From assembly GCA_017554145.1 (NCBI GenBank), contig JAFZIZ010000006.1, forward strand, positions 1-64,000: a DNA stretch of 64,000 nucleotides. The letters run 5' to 3'. Positions 52,646-57,939 of the stretch are shown here, in pieces. A model generated the notes under the pieces. It saw nothing but the letters and a program-made list of their open reading frames with translations. It did no database searches and had not been told where the DNA came from. The stretch comes from Prevotella sp. Its GTDB lineage: Bacteria > Bacteroidota > Bacteroidia > Bacteroidales > Bacteroidaceae. How positions within the stretch are numbered: position 1 is the stretch's first letter; each line of letters begins with the position of its first letter. Made by a program: the position numbers and the translations under genes.

Positions 52646-52882
52646 ATACAGGATAATATATTACACGCAAAATTAAATTTTGACGTGATAGCGAAAAAAA
52701 GACATAGTTTTTACGTTGACTATCTTCTTAACTTATATTGCTGCAATATGCAGTTAAACACCCCTTCTGTTATACACCATCCAGAAGGAGAAACTAAGAA
52801 GGATATAAATATAGGTGTTGTAAAGAAAAATTACACCCTTCCAGATACGGAGAGAAATACTAATAATATGTGGTATCAATGA
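52640..52882 (+). CDS. Small unknown protein of the element
   Basis: 80 residues, hydrophilic, no recognised motif; Lys-rich N-terminal half, two adjacent Cys (LYCCNMQ). It starts right at the end of the AT-rich tract and is co-directional with its neighbours. It is supported mainly by context. Confidence 0.45.
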   Translation: MKIQDNILHAKLNFDVIAKKRHSFYVDYLLNLYCCNMQLNTPSVIHHPEGETKKDINIGVVKKNYTLPDTERNTNNMWYQ

Positions 52883-52929
52883 GTTTGGTACGAGAGAGAC
52901 AACAGGATAACATTTTAACAAGATAATAA

Positions 52930-53394
52930 ATGAAAAAGTCAGAACTTACACCCCAAGAAAAAATTTGCATTATAGGTACTATGCTACTTGGTAAAGAATA
53001 TCTGCCAGTGGCTTATGCTCTAAGCCATCCCAATGCTAAAACTAAGTCAGAAACAAGTCTAACGGTTATGCGCTCCAGATGGTGGGCTTCGCCTCTATCC
53101 CTGTCTTTTAGACAAGAAATGCAGGATAAGATAGCACGTATAGCAGTTGTTAAAGGCAATGACCTTACAACTAAAGAGGGTATTATCTCGCAACTTGTTA
53201 CGGCTACACAAGAGACAAGCGGCAAGGATAGTGTTAGTGCCTTGCAGACCTTGGCTAAATTGCAAGGATTTGACAAACCAGATAAAGACGAAAACGAAAC
53301 AGAACACCGTAAATATATCCTACCATATCGCACTAAATGCCGATTCTGCAAACTTATGGAACTATATGTAAAAATTCTAAACGAACAATCTTGA
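52930..53394 (+). CDS. Terminase-small-subunit-like protein
   Basis: 154 residues. The pattern of a terminase small subunit is suggested: a helical N-terminal DNA-binding part (LTPQEKICIIGTMLLGKEYL), a segment like the domain edge SPLSLSFRQEMQDKIAR, and the C-terminal module TTKEGIISQLVTATQE followed by SVSALQTLAKLQGFDKPD, which resembles the conserved ALxxLxKxxG end of Terminase_2 proteins. Satellites of the PICI type often carry a TerS to redirect packaging. A basic Cys-containing tail (RTKCRFCKLMELYVK) follows. No large subunit is present. It could also be another small DNA-binding protein. Confidence 0.55.
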   Translation: MKKSELTPQEKICIIGTMLLGKEYLPVAYALSHPNAKTKSETSLTVMRSRWWASPLSLSFRQEMQDKIARIAVVKGNDLTTKEGIISQLVTATQETSGKDSVSALQTLAKLQGFDKPDKDENETEHRKYILPYRTKCRFCKLMELYVKILNEQS

Positions 53395-53399
53395 TTGCA

Positions 53400-53606
53400 A
53401 TGATAAAAGAGAATGGTAACACGAGTATTAACCACTTTAACGGCAAGTGTCTTGATTGCCCAGATTGTTGGTGCCTGGAGTTCCATCACCGTACCGAGGT
53501 GTGGACTGGCTACTGCCACCTGTTGCGCCAACGTGTAAACGGCAACGACCTTTGCCACCTACCAAGGCAGCCCCCAGAGCCTCAACAACTGGAATTGTTC
53601 TTATAA
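53400..53606 (+). CDS. Cys-rich miniprotein with C-terminal clamp-binding-like motif
   Basis: 68 residues from ATG 53400. Cysteines in CLDCPDCWCLEF and GYCHLL, LCHL, with nearby His, could bind zinc. The C-terminus ends QPPEPQQLELFL, which fits the bacterial beta-clamp-binding pattern QLxLF. I infer a possible replication or repair accessory. The start overlaps nothing; it follows the TerS-like gene by 5 bp. Confidence 0.65.
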   Translation: MIKENGNTSINHFNGKCLDCPDCWCLEFHHRTEVWTGYCHLLRQRVNGNDLCHLPRQPPEPQQLELFL

Positions 53607-53630
53607 GTTTAACATAAAAAAAGATTGAAT

Positions 53631-53885
53631 ATGGATACTATTTTATTTACAAGCAAAGGCGAAGAAACAAGATTTAATGCCCTAAAAAGAGAGCATAAAG
53701 AAAATTTTGAGCGTACAGAAATGGAACGAGAAGCAGAGTGCGCACTAAAAGGCACAGAGTTTACACCACAAGACTATGAGCCTATCTCTGACGATGTGGT
53801 ACTGGCTACTATCAGAGCAGGGTGGCGCAGTCCTCTTGATAAAGCGTTTGAGCGTAAAAGTAAAAAAGAAGGTTGGAACAAATAA
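53631..53885 (+). CDS. Small acidic/basic unknown protein
   Basis: 84 residues from ATG 53631 (a TTG at 53625 is the alternative). Charged, likely helical (REHKENFERTEMEREAECAL, 20), without a recognised domain. Next to the Cys-rich gene (24-bp gap) and 11 bp before the next one, so probably one operon. Confidence 0.6.
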   Translation: MDTILFTSKGEETRFNALKREHKENFERTEMEREAECALKGTEFTPQDYEPISDDVVLATIRAGWRSPLDKAFERKSKKEGWNK

Positions 53886-53896
53886 ACTAATTATAT

Positions 53897-54583
53897 ATGA
53901 AACAGTCTAACAACCCCCTTCCTACTATGCCAAAAGTGATGCATGACGAAGAAGCAGAACGAAGAATAAGAGAACGTTTGCAAAGGCAAGAAGATGGCTT
54001 GCGCAACATCGTTAAGAGGCTAAGAAGCCAAGGCGCACCCATCCAGACGGCAAACGATTTGCAGAAGATGACACCCTCATTTATACGTGAGGGTATCAAG
54101 ACACAAAAAGAAAAGCAACTTTCTGGCGATTTTATTCCGCAGTCTATAAGGCAGAGTTATACGGCACAGTTCGCCCAGATGGAGAGGCAACTAATTCCAG
54201 ATGCTCAAACCTTGCAAGATATTTTGCACGACCTTCCTGTTACTATCCACATGGATAATGATGCAAACGTCTTGCATTTCGACTACGAAGAACTGGAAGC
54301 ATATATCGCCAAGCAGTCAGAGGTAGCCATACCAGAGGAGATGCAAGAATACTTTTATAAGGTACAAGGTATCTGTAAATCATGGCACGACCTTATAGAA
54401 TGGTGTAGCCAGAACAATATTACACTGCCTACGATGAGGCTTGTACGCTATCTTACAGGCGAGAACGGCAGATTTGCACAACCGCCACACCTTGATGATA
54501 CGTGCATCTTGTCACTTGATCCAGAGGACTTCTTTACGATGTTTAAGTACGGTACTATTGGAACGATTAAAAAGGAAGGATAA
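53897..54583 (+). CDS. Unknown protein of the element
   Basis: 228 residues. The N-terminal third is a strongly charged helix (HDEEAERRIRERLQRQEDGL, 20, about residues 16-35). The rest is mixed and ends in FTMFKYGTIGTIKKEG. No signal, TM or known domain. It is the last gene before the antisense-RNA region; no plus-strand T-run terminator is seen. Confidence 0.7.
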   Translation: MKQSNNPLPTMPKVMHDEEAERRIRERLQRQEDGLRNIVKRLRSQGAPIQTANDLQKMTPSFIREGIKTQKEKQLSGDFIPQSIRQSYTAQFAQMERQLIPDAQTLQDILHDLPVTIHMDNDANVLHFDYEELEAYIAKQSEVAIPEEMQEYFYKVQGICKSWHDLIEWCSQNNITLPTMRLVRYLTGENGRFAQPPHLDDTCILSLDPEDFFTMFKYGTIGTIKKEG

Positions 54584-54680
54584 TATCTTCGTTTAACTTG
54601 GTTGTTGTTCGTGTTTTCGTGTTCGGTGCGGTGGTGCGTGTTAGTGCGTATCTGCCGCACTTTATTTAATGCCGATAAAT

Positions 54681-54747
54681 AAAAAGGTAGCAACCTTCGC
54701 AGGCTACCACCTTAATCAAACTTAAAGTAACCTATATGGTTACGATG
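54681..54747 (-). ncRNA. Candidate antisense small RNA, about 67 nt
   Basis: Minus promoter: CTTG (54779-54782), 20-base spacer, TACCTTTG (54751-54758). The predicted RNA has a 5' stem-loop GTAACC-ATATA-GGTTAC (54727-54743), a single-stranded linker TTTAAGTTTGATTAA, and a terminator hairpin GGTAGC...GCTACC (54686-54708) followed by five U. The T-run exists only on the minus side, and no minus CDS lies upstream, so a dedicated RNA is the simplest explanation. It is antisense to the start of the 27-codon ORF and, through the 17-bp repeat, complementary to the serine-recombinase leader. Confidence 0.6.
54715..54731 (+). repeat. 17-bp direct repeat, copy 1
   Basis: ATCAAACTTAAAGTAAC, identical to 54949-54965. 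Both copies lie shortly before an ATG. Confidence 0.95.
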
Positions 54748-54819
54748 TGGCAAAGGTACTACTTTTCCATGATATTACCAAGTATCTTTTGTATGGTTTT
54801 AATGCTTGTGTGGTTTTAA
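54736..54819 (+). CDS. Hydrophobic 27-residue peptide (candidate small toxin-like ORF)
   Basis: ATG at 54736, TAA at 54817-54819. The product has a short aromatic/basic start (MVTMWQRYYF) and then one hydrophobic span (SMILPSIFCMVLMLVWF) able to cross a membrane. Its leader carries the 17-bp repeat 4 bases before the ATG, and the antisense RNA covers its 5' end. The arrangement resembles type I toxin-antitoxin loci. No convincing plus promoter is seen (AACCTTCG at 54692 is weak), so expression is unproven. Confidence 0.4.
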   Translation: MVTMWQRYYFSMILPSIFCMVLMLVWF

Positions 54820-54913
54820 TCTTGAAAAGCCTTTATTTTCACACATTTATATAACCCTATATGTACGGTTATAATCTAAAAGGTTAAAAACATACAAAAT
54901 ATTAGTAATATGT

Positions 54914-54944
54914 ATTGCAGTATCAATAATTATTTGTATATTTG
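54914..54944 (+). promoter_or_regulatory. Serine-recombinase promoter
   Basis: ATTG (54914-54917), 19-base spacer, TATATTTG (54937-54944). The 17-bp repeat (54949-54965) forms the leader before ATG 54972. Confidence 0.6.
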
Positions 54945-54948
54945 CAGT

Positions 54949-54965
54949 ATCAAACTTAAAGTAAC
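54949..54965 (+). repeat. 17-bp direct repeat, copy 2 (recombinase leader)
   Basis: ATCAAACTTAAAGTAAC, 6 bases before the recombinase ATG, where it would cover the ribosome entry site. Confidence 0.95.
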
Positions 54966-54971
54966 ATAGAT

Positions 54972-55634
54972 ATGGAAAAACAAGCAATTATTTACGCACG
55001 TGTGAGTACGGTGGCACAGAACACCGACCGCCAAGTTATTGATCTGAAAGAGTATGCCAATAGCAACGGCTACAATCTTCTTGAAGTATTTACGGAACAA
55101 ATCTCTGGAGCGAAGAAGAACGCAGAGCGTGAAGCGTTGACAGATGCAATTAATTACGCACTATCAAACCAGTGTACTATCCTGTGCAGCGAGTTAAGCC
55201 GTCTGGGTAGAAATATAGACGAGGTTTTAAAGTCCGTTATCTATTGCAAGGAACATGGCATTAATGTTTTCTTCCAGAAGGAACAGTTTAGTATCTTCAA
55301 CCAAGACGGCAAGCCCCATCCCTTCTTAATGATTTTTATTTCAGTCCTTGGAACTTGTGCAAGTCTGGAACGTGAGGCAATCCGCTTCCGTATGAAGTCA
55401 GGGTATGATAACTACATTCAACATGGTGGCAAGGTAGGCAGGAAAGAAGGTTTTAAATACTCTTTAGAGGACTATACGAAGAAATACCCAGAACTTGTGC
55501 AGGACTTACAGGAGAAGCAAAAGGGCGCAAGTGGCAAACTATATTCTGTTAGAGCATTGGCGAACAGGTACGATGTAAACGCAAGTACAGTGCAAACAAT
55601 AACAAAGATACTGAAAGGAGGTACAAAATGTTAG
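54972..55634 (+). CDS. Serine site-specific recombinase (resolvase/invertase family)
   Basis: 220 residues. The catalytic domain begins IIYARVSTVAQNTDRQVIDL (20; nucleophile Ser about 12). EQISGAKKNAEREAL and CSELSRLGRNIDEVL are conserved. The long E helix (LEREAIRFRMKSGYDNYI) and a C-terminal helix-turn-helix (YSVRALANRYDVNASTVQTI, 20) complete a small resolvase. It may resolve multimers of a replicating circular form or invert DNA. Its stop overlaps the next miniprotein start. Confidence 0.92.
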   Translation: MEKQAIIYARVSTVAQNTDRQVIDLKEYANSNGYNLLEVFTEQISGAKKNAEREALTDAINYALSNQCTILCSELSRLGRNIDEVLKSVIYCKEHGINVFFQKEQFSIFNQDGKPHPFLMIFISVLGTCASLEREAIRFRMKSGYDNYIQHGGKVGRKEGFKYSLEDYTKKYPELVQDLQEKQKGASGKLYSVRALANRYDVNASTVQTITKILKGGTKC

Positions 55635-55750
55635 GTATTTATCTATGGTGTATTCTCTTAATCATCATTGCCTGTTGCATACTCCCTTGGTGGTTTCTGC
55701 CAGTGGTGGTGTTATCTGCTATCTTTTCAATGTTTCTTTCTAAAAAATAG
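55628..55750 (+). CDS. 40-residue membrane miniprotein A
   Basis: ATG at 55628 overlaps the recombinase 3' end; TAG at 55748-55750. Two hydrophobic helices flank a PWWFLP turn, and the end is basic (SKK). It is almost entirely hydrophobic. It is paired with a second miniprotein 12 bp downstream. Holin-like, toxin-like or regulatory roles are all possible; no family is recognised. Confidence 0.6.
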   Translation: MLGIYLWCILLIIIACCILPWWFLPVVVLSAIFSMFLSKK

Positions 55751-55754
55751 GAGG
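55749..55754 (+). promoter_or_regulatory. Shine-Dalgarno-like site for miniprotein B
   Basis: AGGAGG, 7 bases before ATG 55762, is unusual in this genome, where such sites are otherwise absent. It decides the start at 55762 over ATG 55758. Confidence 0.6.
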
Positions 55755-55761
55755 TTGATGT

Positions 55762-55884
55762 ATGATAAAGGCGGCTTTATTCGTGTGGGCTATCTTAATG
55801 GTGGTTTTCCTTTTTGTCATGTGTCCTGTTGCCTTCTGGGTTATTATTATACTTGCAGCCATCATCCAGTTTGGGTGTAAATAA
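55762..55884 (+). CDS. 40-residue membrane miniprotein B
   Basis: ATG at 55762, TAA at 55882-55884. The same design as miniprotein A: two hydrophobic spans around a central CPVAFW turn, ending FGCK. The shared length, spacing and pattern suggest a duplicated or cooperating pair. The transcript ends at the hairpin at 55908-55934. Confidence 0.6.
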   Translation: MIKAALFVWAILMVVFLFVMCPVAFWVIIILAAIIQFGCK

Positions 55885-55907
55885 CAGGGTATATCTTCTA
55901 AAGTTTA

Positions 55908-55934
55908 GGTGTAGCAGTCTGTTACACCTTTTCT
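55908..55934 (+). terminator. Terminator after the twin miniprotein genes
   Basis: GGTGTA (55908-55913) and TACACC (55923-55928) form a stem, followed by TTTTCTTTTG. Confidence 0.65.
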
Positions 55935-56125
55935 TTTGCTCTTTCCTGTCTTTCCATCACCCCCTACGATACACCCCCCCCCCTTATTTATGCAAGGTTG
56001 GCACATTCATTCCTACTCAAAAATTTTTTTCTCCCAAAATTCGTTAAAGGTGTTAAAGCGCACTATTTAGACATCATTCTATAAGGCTATACAAAGAGCA
56101 TAGGCGGCAAAGGACTTCTGAAACG

Positions 56126-56175
56126 AAAACACTAAAATCCAAGTATCGACTATTTATAAAACACTAAAATCCAAG
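56126..56175 (+). promoter_or_regulatory. Twin 18-bp direct repeats (candidate operators)
   Basis: AAAACACTAAAATCCAAG at 56126-56143 and 56158-56175, 32 bp apart (about three helical turns), ending 10 bp before the -33 box of the next promoter. Confidence 0.6.
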
Positions 56176-56185
56176 GTTAAAGCGG

Positions 56186-56217
56186 TTTGGCGGCATATTG
56201 AATAATGGCTACCTTTG
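56186..56217 (+). promoter_or_regulatory. Promoter of the 65-residue gene
   Basis: TTTG (56186-56189), 20-base spacer, TACCTTTG (56210-56217), 21-base leader to ATG 56239. Confidence 0.65.
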
Positions 56218-56238
56218 CAGAAACAAAATACAAGGACT

Positions 56239-56436
56239 ATGGAGAAATATAAAAGTATTGAAGAGTATCTAAAGGCGAGTGATTTAACCAGAGAGGACAT
56301 GAAAGATTTAATCCTTCGCAGTTCTCTTGACCTTCTGGGAGATTGCGCACATAACTTTGAAGGTGATGCGGCTATGACTGAAAGAGTTGCGCAGCCTCTA
56401 ATATTCTTTAATGACATATTGGATAACGTTAAATAA
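56239..56436 (+). CDS. Small unknown helical protein
   Basis: 65 residues from ATG 56239. Acidic, helical (EEYLKASDLTREDMKDLILR, 20). It has a strong own promoter with operator-like repeats upstream. No recognised family. It could be a regulator or an anti-defence-type small protein; nothing in the sequence decides. Confidence 0.65.
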   Translation: MEKYKSIEEYLKASDLTREDMKDLILRSSLDLLGDCAHNFEGDAAMTERVAQPLIFFNDILDNVK

Positions 56437-56528
56437 CTCCTTATACAAAAGGTTATTAATATGTGTCTTTTGCCGTATCTGTCTGGGAAGATGGGTGCGG
56501 TTTTTAAATACGAAAAATATCGGTTTTC

Positions 56529-56559
56529 TTTGCAGTTTCAAAGAATCTTCGTATCTTTG
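56529..56559 (+). promoter_or_regulatory. Promoter of the right-end ncRNA
   Basis: TTTG (56529-56532), 19-base spacer, TATCTTTG (56552-56559). Confidence 0.6.
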
Positions 56560-56562
56560 CAT

Positions 56563-56636
56563 CGTTCCTTTATAAAGGACACAAAAAAAGATATTTAACT
56601 GATTGCTCTTGCCTGAGAAGGTAAGGGCATTTTTTT
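56563..56636 (+). ncRNA. Candidate small RNA at the right end, about 74 nt
   Basis: A full promoter precedes it, no ATG-initiated ORF lies inside, and it ends with a 9-bp stem GCTCTTGCC-TGAGAA-GGTAAGGGC (56605-56628, two G-U pairs) and a T-run. The 14-nt palindrome TCCTTTATAAAGGA lies at 56566-56579. It sits against the arm repeats, so it may link regulation with recombination. Confidence 0.5.
56605..56636 (+). terminator. Terminator of the right-end ncRNA
   Basis: Stem 56605-56613 / 56620-56628 and T-run 56630-56636, which merges with the first arm repeat. Confidence 0.7.
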
Positions 56637-56665
56637 GATGAACTTTTGATGAACTTTTGATGAAC
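56633..56665 (+). repeat. Right arm-type repeats, three 11-bp copies
   Basis: TTTTGATGAAC at 56633-56643, 56644-56654 and 56655-56665, in the same orientation as the two left copies. Confidence 0.93.
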
Positions 56666-56770
56666 TTTTTGTTAATCTTCCAAATTCGCAAAAAATCTCA
56701 AAAATGCCAAAAGCCTTATAAACAGGACGTTTCGTGATTTTGCAAAGTTAAATAAAATTAAATATCCCTC

Positions 56771-56791
56771 TCCGAATCCAACTGTCGACAC
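56771..56791 (+). repeat. attR core (21-bp direct repeat)
   Basis: Identical to 48697-48717; only this tRNA fragment remains at the right end. Confidence 0.95.
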
Positions 56792-56793
56792 AA

Positions 56794-56832
56794 AAAAGGG
56801 GCAGGTTTACCATTATGGTACCTGCCCCTTTT
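56794..56832 (-). terminator. asd terminator
   Basis: AAAAGGGGCAGGT (56794-56806) and ACCTGCCCCTTTT (56820-56832) form a 13-bp stem. It sits 12 bp past the asd stop and 2 bp inside attR's right flank. Confidence 0.85.
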
Positions 56833-56844
56833 AATATATTTAGA

Positions 56845-57858
56845 TCACTTTACATTGCCTACTTTGATTAAATACTCTCCAATCTGAACAGCATTGAGGG
56901 CAGCACCCTTACGAATCTGGTCACCAGAGAGCCAGAAGGTGAGACCATTCTCGTCTGAGAGGTCCTTGCGGACACGACCAACATAGACATCATCCTTACC
57001 TGCCGTCTCCAAAGGCATCGGATAAACGAGGTTAGCAGGGTCGTCAACCAATGTACAACCAGGGGCAGCAGCAATAGCCTGCTGTGCCTCTTCTACACCG
57101 ATAGGACGCTCTGTCTCAATCCATACACTCTCAGAGTGGGAACGTAACGAACTGACACGGACACACATGGCAGAACACATGGCATCGGTATGCATAATCT
57201 TACGAGTCTCGTTGAACATCTTCATCTCCTCCTTGGTATAGCCATTCGGTTGGAACACGTCAATCTGAGGAATTACGTTATATGCCAACTGGTGGGCAAA
57301 CTTCTTGATGGTCTTTACCTCACCCTCTTCTACCATTTCCTTATATTGCTGTTGCAGTTCAGCCATAGCAGCAGCACCTGCACCTGAAGCACTCTGATAA
57401 GAAGCAACGTGGATGCGCTTGATATGACTAAGTTTCTCCAATGGCTGCAATACCACTACCATCATGATAGTCGTACAGTTCGGATTAGCAATGATTCCAC
57501 GAGGACGATTGAGAGCATCCTCCGCATTACACTCAGGAACAACCAAGGGCACATCATCATCCATACGGAAAGCCGAGCTATTGTCAATCATCACAGCACC
57601 ATATTTGGTGATGGTCTCTGCAAATTCCTTTGAGGTTCCTGCACCAGCTGACGTAAAGGCGATATCAACATCCTTGAAGTCGTCATTGTGCTGGAGCAAC
57701 TTCACTTCAATCTCCTTTCCTTTGAAGGTGTACTTTCTGCCTGCACTGCGTTCTGAGCCAAACAGCACAAGTTCGTCCATCGGGAAATTTCTCTGGTCGA
57801 GGATTCTCAAAAACTCCTGACCTACGGCACCAGAGGCACCAACAATTGCTACTTTCAT
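56845..57858 (-). CDS. asd: Aspartate-semialdehyde dehydrogenase
   Basis: 337 residues. It reduces aspartyl phosphate with NADPH in lysine/threonine/methionine synthesis. The start [19 protein letters not shown] (NADP-binding), the catalytic Cys in [14 protein letters not shown] (about residue 130) and the His in [14 protein letters not shown] are conserved. It is alone next to the mobile element. The minus promoter -7 box TACCTTTG is at 57894-57901, 35 bases from the ATG, in a shared region with the divergent antiporter gene. Confidence 0.96.
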   Translation of the reverse strand: MKVAIVGASGAVGQEFLRILDQRNFPMDELVLFGSERSAGRKYTFKGKEIEVKLLQHNDDFKDVDIAFTSAGAGTSKEFAETITKYGAVMIDNSSAFRMDDDVPLVVPECNAEDALNRPRGIIANPNCTTIMMVVVLQPLEKLSHIKRIHVASYQSASGAGAAAMAELQQQYKEMVEEGEVKTIKKFAHQLAYNVIPQIDVFQPNGYTKEEMKMFNETRKIMHTDAMCSAMCVRVSSLRSHSESVWIETERPIGVEEAQQAIAAAPGCTLVDDPANLVYPMPLETAGKDDVYVGRVRKDLSDENGLTFWLSGDQIRKGAALNAVQIGEYLIKVGNVK

Positions 57859-57893
57859 AAGTCTTATTCTACTCTTAATTCATATTTTGCGTG

Positions 57894-57931
57894 CAAAGGT
57901 AGCACTTTTTTTGCAAAAATGCGTATCTTTG
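57894..57931. promoter_or_regulatory. Compact divergent promoters asd / antiporter
   Basis: Minus TACCTTTG (57894-57901) and plus TATCTTTG (57924-57931), 22 bases apart. The plus box excludes the ATG at 57919 and supports a start at 57940. Confidence 0.6.
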
Positions 57932-57939
57932 CACTTGAA

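Larger units (their letters stand above)
54584..54971. other. 388-bp region with antisense RNA, 27-codon hydrophobic ORF, 17-bp repeats and resolvase promoter
   Basis: It contains a minus-strand transcription unit (54681-54747), a small plus ORF (54736-54819), direct repeats 54715-54731 and 54949-54965, a 7-bp inverted repeat TATAACC/GGTTATA (54850-54873), the palindrome ATATTAGTAATAT (54899-54911) and the serine-recombinase promoter. The dyads could be recombinase sites. Confidence 0.65.
55885..56238. other. 354-bp region with terminator, C10 tract and twin operators
   Basis: Holds the terminator (55908-55934), a run of ten C (55974-55983), two 18-bp direct repeats (56126-56143, 56158-56175) and the promoter of the 65-residue gene. 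No further ORF is convincing. Confidence 0.6.
48697..56791 (+). mobile_element. 8.1-kb integrative element in tRNA-Val (phage-satellite-like)
   Basis: Bounded by exact 21-bp repeats. The integrase is next to the tRNA. The interior is visibly AT-richer than the flanks, all annotated CDSs run on the plus strand, and it has integrase arm-type repeats at both ends. Contents: tyrosine integrase, unknown 243-residue protein, excisionase-like HTH protein, candidate Rep, iterons, terminase-small-subunit-like protein, several small unknowns, serine recombinase, twin membrane miniproteins and two ncRNA candidates. No relaxase, T4SS, capsid or tail genes are seen, so it must borrow a helper for transfer. 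I read it as a PICI-like satellite or mobilizable island. Confidence 0.88.
56437..56844. other. 408-bp right end: ncRNA candidate, arm repeats, attR, asd terminator
   Basis: Contains the ncRNA unit (56529-56636), three arm-type repeats (56633-56665), attR (56771-56791) and the asd terminator. No ORF is convincing. Confidence 0.65.

Noticed and set aside
54686-54708. Terminator for the plus-strand gene ending at 54583
   Set aside because: The T-run follows only on the minus strand; on the plus side the hairpin is followed by ACCTTAATC.
57919-57939. Upstream ATG as start of the antiporter
   Set aside because: The -7 box TATCTTTG at 57924-57931 lies downstream of it.
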